From Streptomyces sp. RPT161 (lineage in GTDB: Bacteria; Actinomycetota; Actinomycetes; Streptomycetales; Streptomycetaceae): a DNA stretch of 64,000 nt. The position numbers were made by a program, and so were the translations under genes. Below, in pieces: positions 51,412 through 60,128 of this stretch. How positions within the stretch are numbered: position 1 is the first letter of the stretch; each line of letters opens with the position of its first letter. The stretch covers positions 62,001 to 126,000 of the forward strand of contig NZ_JAPZVN010000003.1 in NCBI RefSeq assembly GCF_027533845.1, read 5' to 3'. The notes under the pieces were generated by a model. It saw only the letters and a program-made list of their open reading frames with translations, was not told where the DNA came from and ran no database searches.

Positions 51412-52263
51412 TCAGGCGGCGGTGAGCCGATCGACCACGTCCGTCACGTCCTCAACCTGCCTGATCTCGTCCAGTAGTTGGGGAAGTCGGGTGGAGTCGA
51501 GCGTGCCACCGACGCTCACCACGCCGTTGTCGACGCTGACTTGGAGGGAGTCGCGGTCGAGGTGGAAGTCGTGCTCGATGATCCTGGACTGGATTTCTTC
51601 CCGGATCTTCGCGTCATCGCGGACCAGAGCACCAAGGAGCGCGTCCCTGTGGACGATGCCGACCAGTCGCCCCCTGTAGTCGACCACTGGCAGTCGCTTC
51701 AGGCGGGAGCGGGCGGCCAACCAGGCGGCCTCGACGACCGGAGTGCCGGGCAGCACGGTGATCGCTGGGCTGGTCATCAGCGTGGACGCCGTCTCACCCT
51801 TGGCCTTTTCGTACAGCCGGTGGGCGCGCAGCCTGCCGATCGGGCCGGGGCGGTGCTCGGCGGCCTCGACCGCGGCCTTGGAGAGCAGATCGGACTCTGA
51901 CACCACGCCCACCACCGTGTCTTCGGCGTCCACCACCGGTACCGAGCCGAGGTGTTCCCGCGAGAGGTTCCGGGCGATGTCCAGGAAGGGCATGTCGCCC
52001 GGGACAGGTACGGCGGACGCGTCCATCACGTCCCGGACCTGGATTCCCGCAGGGCCTTCAGACTCCGGGCCCGCCGCCGGGACCGGTTGGCCGAGAACAT
52101 GGGCTGGTGGACGCTCGGCGGCATGCGCCGCTGATGCCGAGGCGACCGCGCCCAGGTAGCGCAGTAGCGTCTCCTGATGGTGTGCCTCGTCGGGGCGCCA
52201 ATCGCGGCCGGGAACCGCTCCGCGTGCCTCCGCCCCAGCGGCATGGTGCTCGTGCTGGCTCAT
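51412..52263 (-). CDS. CBS-pair protein with N-terminal extension and C-terminal BON domain
   Basis: 283 residues from ATG 52263 (MSQHEHHAAGAEARG), preceded by GGGAGG. About 75 N-terminal residues are polar and Ala-rich. CBS1: VRDVMDASAVPVPGDMPFLD and LGSVPVVDAEDTVVGVVSES; CBS2: ASTLMTSPAITVLPGTPVVE and RLKRLPVVDYRGRLVGIVHR. BON: LQVSVDNGVVSVGGTLDSTR, then VEDVTDVVDRLTAA. It is 52 bases upstream of the Usp gene and may lead the Usp-CBS operon. Confidence 0.9.
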   Translation of the reverse strand: MSQHEHHAAGAEARGAVPGRDWRPDEAHHQETLLRYLGAVASASAAHAAERPPAHVLGQPVPAAGPESEGPAGIQVRDVMDASAVPVPGDMPFLDIARNLSREHLGSVPVVDAEDTVVGVVSESDLLSKAAVEAAEHRPGPIGRLRAHRLYEKAKGETASTLMTSPAITVLPGTPVVEAAWLAARSRLKRLPVVDYRGRLVGIVHRDALLGALVRDDAKIREEIQSRIIEHDFHLDRDSLQVSVDNGVVSVGGTLDSTRLPQLLDEIRQVEDVTDVVDRLTAA

Positions 52264-52385
52264 CGTGACCTCCCGCAGCACCCGTCACGACATTCGCGGC
52301 CTGCCTACAAGGGCCAGTGTCACACCGCCGCTCCGGACGGCATAGAGCACTTGGACGGTGTCCTGTGTGGTGATCGCTCGTTGGG

Positions 52386-52603
52386 TTGTCTACGGCGGGG
52401 TACGTGGAGTTGGATATCCCGGACGGGTTGTGGGAGATCGCCGAGCCGCTGATCCCACCGTCGAAGGTGCGGCCACGGGGCGGCGGAACACAGGACACGC
52501 CTGATGAGACGCCGTTCGCGGCGACCATCTACGTGCTGGTCAGCGGTTGTGCCTGGCGGGGGCTGCCGCCGTGTTTCGGGATATCGAAGTCGACCGCGCA
52601 AGC
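52386..52603 (+). pseudogene. IS5-type transposase, N-terminal fragment
   Basis: The frame reads ELDIPDGLWEIAEPLIPPSK, VRPRGGGTQDTPDETPFAAT and IYVLVSGCAWRGLPPCFGIS KST, the N-terminus of IS5-group transposases (DUF4096-like). After KST, where HRRF is expected, the sequence becomes unrelated (QAMREARAA). The C-terminal part of a similar transposase is found on the same strand at 55127-55385. Confidence 0.75.
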
Positions 52604-54960
52604 CATGCGAGAGGCACGTGCTGCTCGGAGACCGCTCGCGCGGGCTCCAGGATCTCCGTTTGGAGACGTCGGACCGCGTCGATGTGGTCTGCGGTCCAGA
52701 TCATCTTGACCGCTGTGGCTGCTCCCCGCCCGTCCTCTTCGGTGAGGTCGCGGCGCACCGCCTCGATGAGGCAGCCGTCTGCGAGCGTGCTGTCGAGTTG
52801 GTCGGGAACCGTGCCCGTCCCTCCAAGCGCTCGCGCGGTCTTCTCATACCAATCGACAAGTGGCGCTGCGGCATGAAGGATCTCCGTGCGTGCCGCGGCT
52901 CGGTCCCCTTCGGGCGCACGATCGTCGTCTCCCCAGAGTTCGAGTACGGCGTCGGCCGTGAGTCGCAGCACGAGGACTGCGTTGATCAATGTCGTCACGC
53001 CTGCCAGGGGGATGTGCTTGGTGCCGTGTTCGGCGAGGAATCCGCGGAAGGCATCGTCGAGCCGTCGGGCCGCCGAAGCTGCCCGACGGCTGTCGTCGCG
53101 TGGTGTGGATGCACTCGGCACAAGTGCATCGCAAGGGGTGAGACCGAATTCGATCGCGCGGCGCAGGTAACGAGCGCTGTCGGAGTATGCCTCGGCCAGT
53201 GCCTGGCCCAGTGCCGAGCCCGCTCCGCGTGGCCAGAACAACGCCCCGACGACGAGGCTCACCGCGCAGCCGATGGCCACGTCCTCGATGCGGACGAGCC
53301 CGGTTCTCCATCCTACGGGAGCGATGATGTTGTACAGGATCAGCAGCGCGGTGGTGAAGCCGGCTTGGCCGGCGGCGAACGAGACAGCGGCAGGCGCAAG
53401 ACCGGCGAAGACCACAGCGGGCGGAAGCAACAGCCAGCAGACTGTGGTGTTCGTGCCCAGAACGAAGATGAGCCCACCACCGATAAGGAATCCGACGGCG
53501 GTTCCCAGTAGAGCGCGCAGGGCGTTCTGGCCGGTGTTCAGCGCATTGGAGCGCAGTACGGCCAGCGTGCCGAGGACGACCCAGAACGAGTGTTGCACGC
53601 CGGTCATTTCGGCGACGAGCACGGCCAGGCCCAGGGCCATCGCCCCGCGCACGCTGTTGTGAAGCCACACCGAGTGACGTTCGACGTGCGCTCCGAGGCG
53701 TTCTTGCGCAGAGGACAGCGGGGAGGTTTCCCCGACGGGACGGCGTCCCAGAAGATGTTGCCACCAACTGCGCTGGCGGGCGGCCACGCTGAGTTCGATG
53801 TTCACGGCGATCGCCGAGATCGCGAAAGCCATCTCCTGGGCGCGAAAGCTGGGCGCAAGTGAGCTGACGAAGTCTGTCACCCCCTTGTCGGACACTCCAT
53901 GCTGAGGTCTCGGGGCGCCGTGCACCGGGAGAGCGGATGTGACGGCGCGCCCCATGGCCTCCCGCGCCCGTTCCAGACGTCTCAGATCGGTTTCCAACCG
54001 GTGGGGATCACCACTGACCGATTCAAGCAACGCCGCGCCACGTTCCAACAGCGTCGCGGCTTCCAACTTGACTTCACACACTGCCGATGCGGTCGAACCG
54101 GGCCGCATGTCCTGGGGCGTTCGCGCGAGGATGGCATCAAGCCACACCACCTGGTCGATCACGCGAATGAGGGCGCGCGCCGACGTGGTGAGTCCAGTCG
54201 GGCAGTAGGACGTGCCGAAGAACGACGTGCGCAGCGCTGTGACCGCACCGGCCGCCCGTTGGGCCAGCACGTCGAAGTCCGCGCTGTTCGCCGGGGCCAA
54301 GCCCCCGCGAACACAGTCGACCTCTGCGCGCAGCCGCTGAGCCAACAACGCGCAAGCCTGAGCCGTCGAGAGCCGCAGTGGGTCGCGGACCGGTGCGGGC
54401 CACAGTACGGCGACGGCGACCAGTGATGCCACGCCGGCCAGTAGCCAGCCCCCGAGCCGCTCCGGGATCGAACTCACCGAGCCGGACAGCGTGACCGGCA
54501 GGACGAAACTGATAAGGAGCGCGGTCGCCGACCCGGCCAGCGTAGAGCTGACGACGCCCACGAACAGCACGAAAAAGGCGATGATGAAAGTGGCAACGAC
54601 AGCCACCCAGACCACTTGGGACACCAGGGTTCCCAGGCAGACGAAGACCGCTTCGGCCAGCACCAGGCCGGTCTGCGCCGACAGCCGCTCGCGCATGGGA
54701 CCGCTGAAGTCGACGTACAGCAGGGTCGCGAACCCGCCGAAGGCCGCGAAAGTGGCAACGGTCGGATCACCGATGAGTTCCACGGCGATGGCGAAGACCG
54801 CAGGTATGACGACTCCGGCTCGGCCTGCTCGCCGTAGCGCAGCGAACTCCGTGTCGCGCGCACGGAGCCACTGGACGATCTGCACGCGCGCGGGGCTGCC
54901 GCGACGCCTCGGGCCGTCCGGAGAGTCGAACCGCTGCGAGATCTCCCTCACGCCTCCCAT
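52540..54960 (-). CDS. FUSC-family (aromatic acid/fusaric acid exporter-like) membrane protein with a transposon-derived tail
   Basis: About 806 residues from ATG 54960 (MGGVREISQRFDSPDG). Two six-helix sets: one at residues about 35-190 (AGRAGVVIPAVFAIAVELIG, LISFVLPVTLSGSVSSIPER), one at about 455-600 (SVRGAMALGLAVLVAEMTGV, FWVVLGTLAVLRSNALNTGQ), the layout of FUSC proteins that export aromatic acids. The last 25 or so codons (ARSTSISRNTAAAPA) are antisense to the IS5 fragment at 52386-52603, so the original C-terminus was lost or replaced. The core domains appear whole. Confidence 0.85.
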   Translation of the reverse strand: MGGVREISQRFDSPDGPRRRGSPARVQIVQWLRARDTEFAALRRAGRAGVVIPAVFAIAVELIGDPTVATFAAFGGFATLLYVDFSGPMRERLSAQTGLVLAEAVFVCLGTLVSQVVWVAVVATFIIAFFVLFVGVVSSTLAGSATALLISFVLPVTLSGSVSSIPERLGGWLLAGVASLVAVAVLWPAPVRDPLRLSTAQACALLAQRLRAEVDCVRGGLAPANSADFDVLAQRAAGAVTALRTSFFGTSYCPTGLTTSARALIRVIDQVVWLDAILARTPQDMRPGSTASAVCEVKLEAATLLERGAALLESVSGDPHRLETDLRRLERAREAMGRAVTSALPVHGAPRPQHGVSDKGVTDFVSSLAPSFRAQEMAFAISAIAVNIELSVAARQRSWWQHLLGRRPVGETSPLSSAQERLGAHVERHSVWLHNSVRGAMALGLAVLVAEMTGVQHSFWVVLGTLAVLRSNALNTGQNALRALLGTAVGFLIGGGLIFVLGTNTTVCWLLLPPAVVFAGLAPAAVSFAAGQAGFTTALLILYNIIAPVGWRTGLVRIEDVAIGCAVSLVVGALFWPRGAGSALGQALAEAYSDSARYLRRAIEFGLTPCDALVPSASTPRDDSRRAASAARRLDDAFRGFLAEHGTKHIPLAGVTTLINAVLVLRLTADAVLELWGDDDRAPEGDRAAARTEILHAAAPLVDWYEKTARALGGTGTVPDQLDSTLADGCLIEAVRRDLTEEDGRGAATAVKMIWTADHIDAVRRLQTEILEPARAVSEQHVPLAWLARSTSISRNTAAAPARHNR

Positions 54961-55050
54961 TGTCGGCGCAGTGGCAGCGTCCCCGCACGAAGCAACGGGA
55001 CCGCCACGACGCGGACGCGGGGCCGCCCGCGGCATGCTCCCCAACCCGAG

Positions 55051-55125
55051 AACTCGATCACCTCGATCGCCAAGCTCCTCGGCGTCAGCCCGGGGACCCT
55101 CTACAACCACGTCCCCGACCTGCAG
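55051..55125 (+). pseudogene. Resolvase-type recombinase fragment (C-terminal HTH)
   Basis: The frame NSITSIAKLLGVSPGTLYNH VPDLQ is the C-terminal helix-turn-helix of serine resolvases (TSIAKLLGVSPGTLYNHIPDL). It breaks off at 55125 and joins directly to the IS5-type fragment. Confidence 0.65.
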
Positions 55126-55126
55126 C

Positions 55127-55385
55127 GCCGACCGCGGCTACGACTACGACACCTATCGCCGCGAGCTGCGCGGCTTGGGCCTCCGCCCGGTCATCGCACG
55201 CCGCGGGACCGAGCACAGCTCTGGCCTGGGTGTCCACCGCTGGGTCGTCGAAGCCGCCTTCGGACTCCTGCACTGGTTCCGCCGCCTGCGCACCCGCTGG
55301 GAAATCCGCAGCGACCTCCACGAAGCCTTCCTCACCCTCGGCTGCAGCATCATCTGCTGGCGCCGCCTGAAGGCCTCTTTTTGCC
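55127..55385 (+). pseudogene. IS5-type transposase, C-terminal fragment
   Basis: The frame ADRGYDYDTYRRELRGLGLR, VIARRGTEHSSGLGVHRWVV, EAAFGLLHWFRRLRTRWEIR and EAFLTLGCSIICWRRLK is the end of an IS5-group transposase, including the DDE Glu region (VVEAAFGLLHWF). It matches in type and strand the N-terminal piece 2.5 kb to the left; the middle third (with the first Asp residues) is missing. Confidence 0.8.
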
Positions 55386-55521
55386 AGGAGTCCTCAGCCC
55401 TGAACCCGGGCCATACGTCCCGAAGTCAAACGAAACTCGCCTCTCCAGACGACAGGTGTCCGGCCGTACGAGAACCTGGAAGAGGCAGCAGGGGCAGAGG
55501 CTCACCGTGAGGAGGTCTCTC

Positions 55522-55958
55522 ATGGCTGGGTTCAGGGATTTCCCGACGCGGTTCCGTCCGGCCAGCGCTCCCGGGCCGACGGCCATCGGCGTTCCCGCCG
55601 AGCGCTCCGCGGAGCTGGCACCACTCCTGGCCCTGTTGGAGGCGGCCGAGTCCGAGGCGCGGACCATCCGGGAGACGGCTGCCGAAGAGGCCCCCACCGC
55701 CAGGAGGCTGTGCGAGCAGCGCCCGAGTACGCCACGGCCCGTGCCGCCGCCCGCCTCGTCGGCGACGAGGCGGCCCGCACCCGTCGGCGAGTGCGCGCGT
55801 TGCGCCGCCACTGGATCCCCCGGCTGACCGAAGTGCTCGCGGCAGCGGACCTGGCCTTGGAGCAGGCTGAACACGAGGACTTCGTCCGTCACCGATGGGC
55901 CGCCGAAGCCCGGCGGACCGCGCAGTGGCGGGGCGATGAGCGCGGGAGGCAGCCATGA
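55522..55958 (+). pseudogene. Coiled-coil small protein gene with an apparent frameshift
   Basis: From ATG 55522 (GAGGAGG upstream) the frame reads MAGFRDFPTRFRPASAPGPT, ELAPLLALLEAAESEARTIR and ETAAEEAPTARR. Then protein-like sequence continues in another frame: RQEAVRAAPEYATARAAARL, VGDEAARTRRRVRALRRHWI and ADLALEQAEHEDFVRHRW, to a stop at 55958. A single indel near 55695-55710 would restore a coiled-coil protein of about 145 residues. Its end overlaps the Usp start (ATGA), so it belonged to that operon. A sequencing error is possible. Confidence 0.6.
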
Positions 55959-56827
55959 CCACCAGCACCTGGGCCGGAGACATCGTGGTAGGCGTCGACG
56001 GCTCGGAGGACTCTGACCGCGCTCTCGACTGGGCCGCCGCCGAGGCCGACCGCCATGGCAGCGCGCTGCACATCGTGCACGGCGTCGGTGCCGCCCCGGA
56101 TCCGGACAAGGGGACCGGCCCGGCCGACGGGGACCTGCTGACCGCGCAGGCCGCGCGCTCCATGTTGGACGAGGCGGGGGAACGAGCGGCGCGCGAGCAC
56201 CCGGGCCTGAAGGTGACGACCACACTCGCCTACGAGGAGGGCCCACAGGCGGTTCTCGCCGCGGCCGCCGGGGCCGCTCTCATCGTGCTCGGCACCCGGG
56301 GACGCGGCGGCTTCGCCGCCCTCCTGCTGGGATCCGTCGCACTGCGCGTCGCGGCCCACACCACCTGCCCGCTGGTCGTCGTACGCGGTGAGCGGGCCCG
56401 ACCCGCGATCGGGACGGTCGTGGTCGGGGTGCAGGACGAGATGGACGCCCAGACCGTTCGGTTCGCCCTCACCACCGCCGCGCGCTGGCACGCGTCGGTG
56501 CGCGCGCTGCACGCGTGGCAACCGCTCGGGGAAGTCGGGCTGATGGCCACGCAGGTCGACACAGTGCACGAACTGCGGGAAGCGCATGCGGCACTGCTGT
56601 CCCACACGGTCGAGGCCGCGCATCTGACCGCTCCGGAAGCACCACTGTCCCAGGAGGTCGTGGTGAGCAGGCCCGCCGTCGCCCTCGTGGAGGCGTCGGC
56701 CGAGGCAGACCTGGTGGTGGTGGCCGCCCACCGGCCGCACGGGCCGCTCGGGCTGCGCCTCGGGCCGGTCGTCCACGCTGTCCTGCACCACTCGCGCTGT
56801 CCCGTCGCCCTGGTGCCGGACCGCTGA
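55955..56827 (+). CDS. Universal stress protein, two Usp domains
   Basis: 290 residues. Domain 1: IVVGVDGSEDSDRALDWAAA and LIVLGTRGRGGFAALLLGSV (full ATP loop). Domain 2: VVVGVQDEMDAQTVRFALTT and VVVAAHRPHGPLGLRLGPVV, then CPVALVPDR. Start ATG overlaps the stop of the frameshifted coiled-coil gene (ATGA). A CBS-BON gene follows on the same strand after about 110 bases. Confidence 0.9.
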   Translation: MTTSTWAGDIVVGVDGSEDSDRALDWAAAEADRHGSALHIVHGVGAAPDPDKGTGPADGDLLTAQAARSMLDEAGERAAREHPGLKVTTTLAYEEGPQAVLAAAAGAALIVLGTRGRGGFAALLLGSVALRVAAHTTCPLVVVRGERARPAIGTVVVGVQDEMDAQTVRFALTTAARWHASVRALHAWQPLGEVGLMATQVDTVHELREAHAALLSHTVEAAHLTAPEAPLSQEVVVSRPAVALVEASAEADLVVVAAHRPHGPLGLRLGPVVHAVLHHSRCPVALVPDR

Positions 56828-56936
56828 GGCCAGCGGCCCTGCGTGCCTATGCGCCGCGCAGGACGGGTCCGTTCGGCCCTGCCGAAGGCTGGTCGGCGGA
56901 ACTAGCGTGCCTTGTAGACGACCCCGGGAGGTAATG

Positions 56937-57620
56937 ATGGTCGGGTCGACTGTGCACGATGTGATGACGAAGGACGTCGCGGCGGTTCGCCTGCACACCC
57001 CGTACAAGGAGATCGTGCGGATCCTGCAGGAACGCCGGATCAGCGCCCTGCCGGTCCTGGATGACGACGGCAGACTGGCGGGTTTGGTCTCCGAGGCCGA
57101 CCTGTTGGACAAGACATCGGGTGAGGAACGTCCCACCGGACCGCTGAGCGGACTGCGTCGGCGATCCCGCCATGGGCCGAAGGCGACCGGTCTCACCGCT
57201 GATGCCGTCATGACTGCTCCGGCGATCACCGTGAACGCCACGGCGAGCGTGGCCGCGGCGGCGCGGATCATGGCCCGTCGCGCGGTGAAGCATCTACCGG
57301 TGGTGGACGACCAGGGGCGGCTGGTGGGCATCGTCAGCCGCCGCGACCTGTTGCGTCTCTATCTCCGGTCGGACGAGGAGATCCGCGAGGAGATCCAACG
57401 CGATGTGTTCATGCGGGTGTTGTGGGCGGATCCTGAGAACTTCGACATCGAGGTGCACGACGGAGTCGTCACCTTGACCGGCATGCTGGAGCAGCGCAGC
57501 GCGATTCCGGTGGCAGAACGGCTGAGCCGTTCCGTGGGCGGAGTGGTCGACGTCGACAACCGTCTCACCTACCGCTTCGACGACACCGAGGGCAGGCCGG
57601 CGTTCCGATCCGTCGAATGA
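56937..57620 (+). CDS. CBS-pair protein with BON domain
   Basis: 227 residues from ATG 56937, which has GGGAGG five bases upstream; ATG 56934 is too close to that site. CBS1: VHDVMTKDVAAVRLHTPYKE and RISALPVLDDDGRLAGLVSE; CBS2: ADAVMTAPAITVNATASVAA and AVKHLPVVDDQGRLVGIVSR; BON: FDIEVHDGVVTLTGMLEQRS, VGGVVDVDNRLTYRFDD. Very close in design to the proteins at 46274 and 57639, with which it is convergent at 57620. Confidence 0.9.
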   Translation: MVGSTVHDVMTKDVAAVRLHTPYKEIVRILQERRISALPVLDDDGRLAGLVSEADLLDKTSGEERPTGPLSGLRRRSRHGPKATGLTADAVMTAPAITVNATASVAAAARIMARRAVKHLPVVDDQGRLVGIVSRRDLLRLYLRSDEEIREEIQRDVFMRVLWADPENFDIEVHDGVVTLTGMLEQRSAIPVAERLSRSVGGVVDVDNRLTYRFDDTEGRPAFRSVE

Positions 57621-57638
57621 CGCGAGACCCGCCCGTGC

Positions 57639-58307
57639 TCAGGACGGTTCGAACCGCTTCTGCCGGGCGGACACCAGATCGCATTCGACGTCCACCACGC
57701 CTTCGACCGCACGTGTCAGGCGGACCGCGATGGGCACGAGCGAGGCGTCCGGCACCTGGCCGCGCAGGGTGGCGACGCCCTGGTCAACGGTGACGTCGAC
57801 CGGGGGCGAGCCGCCGGGGAAGATCAGCCCGACGATGTCTCGACGGATCTCCTCCTCGATGTCCTCGTCACCGCGCATGAAGACCTTCAGCAGGTCACCA
57901 CGGCTGACCACGCCCGCCAGATGGCCTTCGGCGTCGATCACCGGCAGGCGTTTGACGTGCGCGTGCGCCATGGCCCGTGCCGCCTGCGCGAGCGTGGCGT
58001 CGGCGTGGACGGTCACCGCGGGGGTCGTCATCAACTGCTCAGCGGTCGTCGCGCCCGCCTTCGCGAGATCCCCCAGGCGCTGCAGCTGCTCGATCCGGGC
58101 CGGGTCGCTGTCGCGGAACTCCTCCTTGGGCAGTAGATCGGCCTCCGAGACGACGCCGATCACGCGCCCCTCGCCTTCGAGGACGGGCAGCGCGCTGACC
58201 TTCCACTGCTGCATGGTCTGGACGATCTCCTTGAAGGACGCGTCCCGACCCACGGCGACGACGGTGTGTGTCATCACGTCACTGACGATGTGCGGGCTGT
58301 GCGGCAT
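57639..58307 (-). CDS. CBS-pair protein with BON domain
   Basis: 222 residues from ATG 58307 (MPHSPHIVSDVMTHTVVAVG), preceded by AGAAGAGG; a longer reading to 58613 has a non-protein-like leader. CBS1: KVSALPVLEGEGRVIGVVSE; CBS2: AEQLMTTPAVTVHADATLAQ and HVKRLPVIDAEGHLAGVVSR; BON: VDVTVDQGVATLRGQVPDAS and VEGVVDVECDLVSARQK. Divergent from the hydrogenase operon, so it probably shares its regulatory region (58308-58527). Confidence 0.9.
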   Translation of the reverse strand: MPHSPHIVSDVMTHTVVAVGRDASFKEIVQTMQQWKVSALPVLEGEGRVIGVVSEADLLPKEEFRDSDPARIEQLQRLGDLAKAGATTAEQLMTTPAVTVHADATLAQAARAMAHAHVKRLPVIDAEGHLAGVVSRGDLLKVFMRGDEDIEEEIRRDIVGLIFPGGSPPVDVTVDQGVATLRGQVPDASLVPIAVRLTRAVEGVVDVECDLVSARQKRFEPS

Positions 58308-58527
58308 GGCGGCCTCTTCTCCGCGTACGACGCGACTTCCTACTGCCAGCGTCCGCCCACACCGCCCGAACCGGGATGGGCCGGAGGTCCCGGGATGCCT
58401 CCCGGCCCGCACTGACGACCGTACGAAGGAACGACAGGGCCACTCGGACCACACCCCGGAAGTCGGCCCCCGCCCGGCGGCCGCAGTCCACACATACTGA
58501 CCGAACGGGACAACCAGGAGGTCGGTG

Positions 58528-59673
58528 ATGGCAGACGACGGCGCCGCGGTGATCGACAAGGCGGGGCTGAACACGCTGATCACCGCCCTGGCCAGGCGCG
58601 GTCGCACGGTCATCGGACCGACCGTCCGCGACGGAGCGATCGTTCTGGCCGAGCTCTCCAGCGGCGACGAACTCCCCTACGGCTGGGGCGTCGAGCTGGA
58701 AGCGGGTCACTACCGGTTGCGGGAACGAGCGGATGGCGCCGCCTTCGCGCACAGCGCGGGCCCGCAGTCCTGGAAGACCTTCCTGCACCCGCCACGGGAG
58801 CGGCAGTGGACCGCCGCTCGCACCGCCGACGGCGAGTTGGAGTTCAGCGAGGACCGGACACCGCCGCCCGCCTACGCCTTCCTCGGGGTGCGCCCTTGCG
58901 ACCTGCGGGCCATCGCGGTGCAGGACCGGGTGCTGACCGCCGGGCCGCACGCCGACGCCCGGTACCGGGGGCGCCGCAGGCGGGCCTTCCTGGTCGCCGT
59001 GGAGTGCACGGAACCGGGCGCCACCTGCTTCTGCGTGTCCATGGGCACCGGCCCCGCCGTGGGCCCCGGCTACGACCTGGCGCTGACCGAGGTGCTCGAC
59101 GACAACGGACACCGCTTCCTGGTCCGTGCCGGTACCCAAGAGGGCGAGTCCGTACTGGCCGAACTGCCGCGACGCCCCGCCGACCCGGCCACCCGAACCG
59201 CGGCCCGTGACCGGGTCGCCGAGGCGGCCGACCACATGGGCCGCACGATGCCGCCGGTCAACCTGCAAACGCTGATGCGCGACACACTGGACGCCGAGCG
59301 CTGGAACGACGTCACCGCACGATGCCTCACCTGCGGCAACTGCACGATGGTGTGCCCCACCTGCTTCTGCACCAGCACCGAGGACATCACCGACCTCACC
59401 GGTGACCACGCCGAGCGGTGGCGCCGCTGGGAGTCCTGCTACGACCTTGACTTCACGCACCTGGCAGGCGCCGGCTCGGTCCGTAGCTCGCCGCGCAGCC
59501 GCTACCGGCAGTGGCTCACCCACAAGATCGGCACCTGGCACGACCAGTTCGGCAGCTCCGGATGCGTCGGCTGCGGCCGGTGCATCGTGTGGTGCCCGAC
59601 CGGCATCGACATCACCGAGGAAGCGCATGCGCTCAACGCGGAGCGGGCGGCGGCAACGGGGCAGCCGCGATGA
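58528..59673 (+). CDS. Group 3b [NiFe] hydrogenase, iron-sulfur beta subunit (HyhB/sulfhydrogenase beta type)
   Basis: 381 residues from ATG 58528 with AGGAGG upstream. FLGVRPCDLRAIAVQDRVL and VAVECTEPGATCFCVSMG precede two [4Fe-4S] ferredoxin motifs: CLTCGNCTMVCPTCFC and CVGCGRCIVWCPTGID. This is the ferredoxin-like subunit of cytosolic NADP-linked hydrogenases, carrying electrons between the hydrogenase and diaphorase parts. First gene of the operon; its stop overlaps the next gene by ATGA. Confidence 0.9.
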   Translation: MADDGAAVIDKAGLNTLITALARRGRTVIGPTVRDGAIVLAELSSGDELPYGWGVELEAGHYRLRERADGAAFAHSAGPQSWKTFLHPPRERQWTAARTADGELEFSEDRTPPPAYAFLGVRPCDLRAIAVQDRVLTAGPHADARYRGRRRRAFLVAVECTEPGATCFCVSMGTGPAVGPGYDLALTEVLDDNGHRFLVRAGTQEGESVLAELPRRPADPATRTAARDRVAEAADHMGRTMPPVNLQTLMRDTLDAERWNDVTARCLTCGNCTMVCPTCFCTSTEDITDLTGDHAERWRRWESCYDLDFTHLAGAGSVRSSPRSRYRQWLTHKIGTWHDQFGSSGCVGCGRCIVWCPTGIDITEEAHALNAERAAATGQPR

Positions 59674-60128
59674 CGGACTTCCTCGGCTCCCTACCGCCCA
59701 CCCTGCGTGGCTGGTTGCTCGGCTTCGCGCACGACACCTCCTTCCCGGGCGACACCCGTCTGTTCGCGGAAGGCGGTGCGGCCGACCGCTTCTGGCTCGT
59801 GCGCAGCGGGCTGATCGCGCTTGACGTGCACATCCCGGGGCGGGGCGCGGTCGTGGTCGAGACGATCGGTGACGGTGAACTGCTCGGCTGGTCCTGGCTG
59901 TTCGAGCCGTACCAATGGCACCTGGGCGCGCTGACCCGTACCGCCGTGGAGGCTTACGAGTTCGACGCTCCGCAGGTGCGCGCCGCGATGGACGAGGACC
60001 CGGCGGCCGGGCTGGCCCTGTTCCGCGCCATCGGCGACCAGGTGATCGGGCGGCGGCTCAAATCCGCCCGCACCCGGCTGCTCGACCTGTACGGACCACG
60101 ATCCTTCGAGAGCGGCCCGGCCCGATGA
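59670..60128 (+). CDS. Cyclic-nucleotide-binding-fold protein inside the hydrogenase operon
   Basis: 152 residues from ATG 59670 (ATGA overlap on both sides). LPPTLRGWLLGFAHDTSFPG, FAEGGAADRFWLVRSGLIAL, DVHIPGRGAVVVETIGDGEL and LGWSWLFEPYQWHLGALT form one cNMP-binding domain; SARTRLLDLYGPRS ends it. No DNA-binding helix-turn-helix follows. It is a paralogue of 47167-47640. Being cotranslated with hydrogenase subunits suggests it regulates the complex at protein level, or is part of it. Ligand not known. Confidence 0.85.
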   Translation: MTDFLGSLPPTLRGWLLGFAHDTSFPGDTRLFAEGGAADRFWLVRSGLIALDVHIPGRGAVVVETIGDGELLGWSWLFEPYQWHLGALTRTAVEAYEFDAPQVRAAMDEDPAAGLALFRAIGDQVIGRRLKSARTRLLDLYGPRSFESGPAR

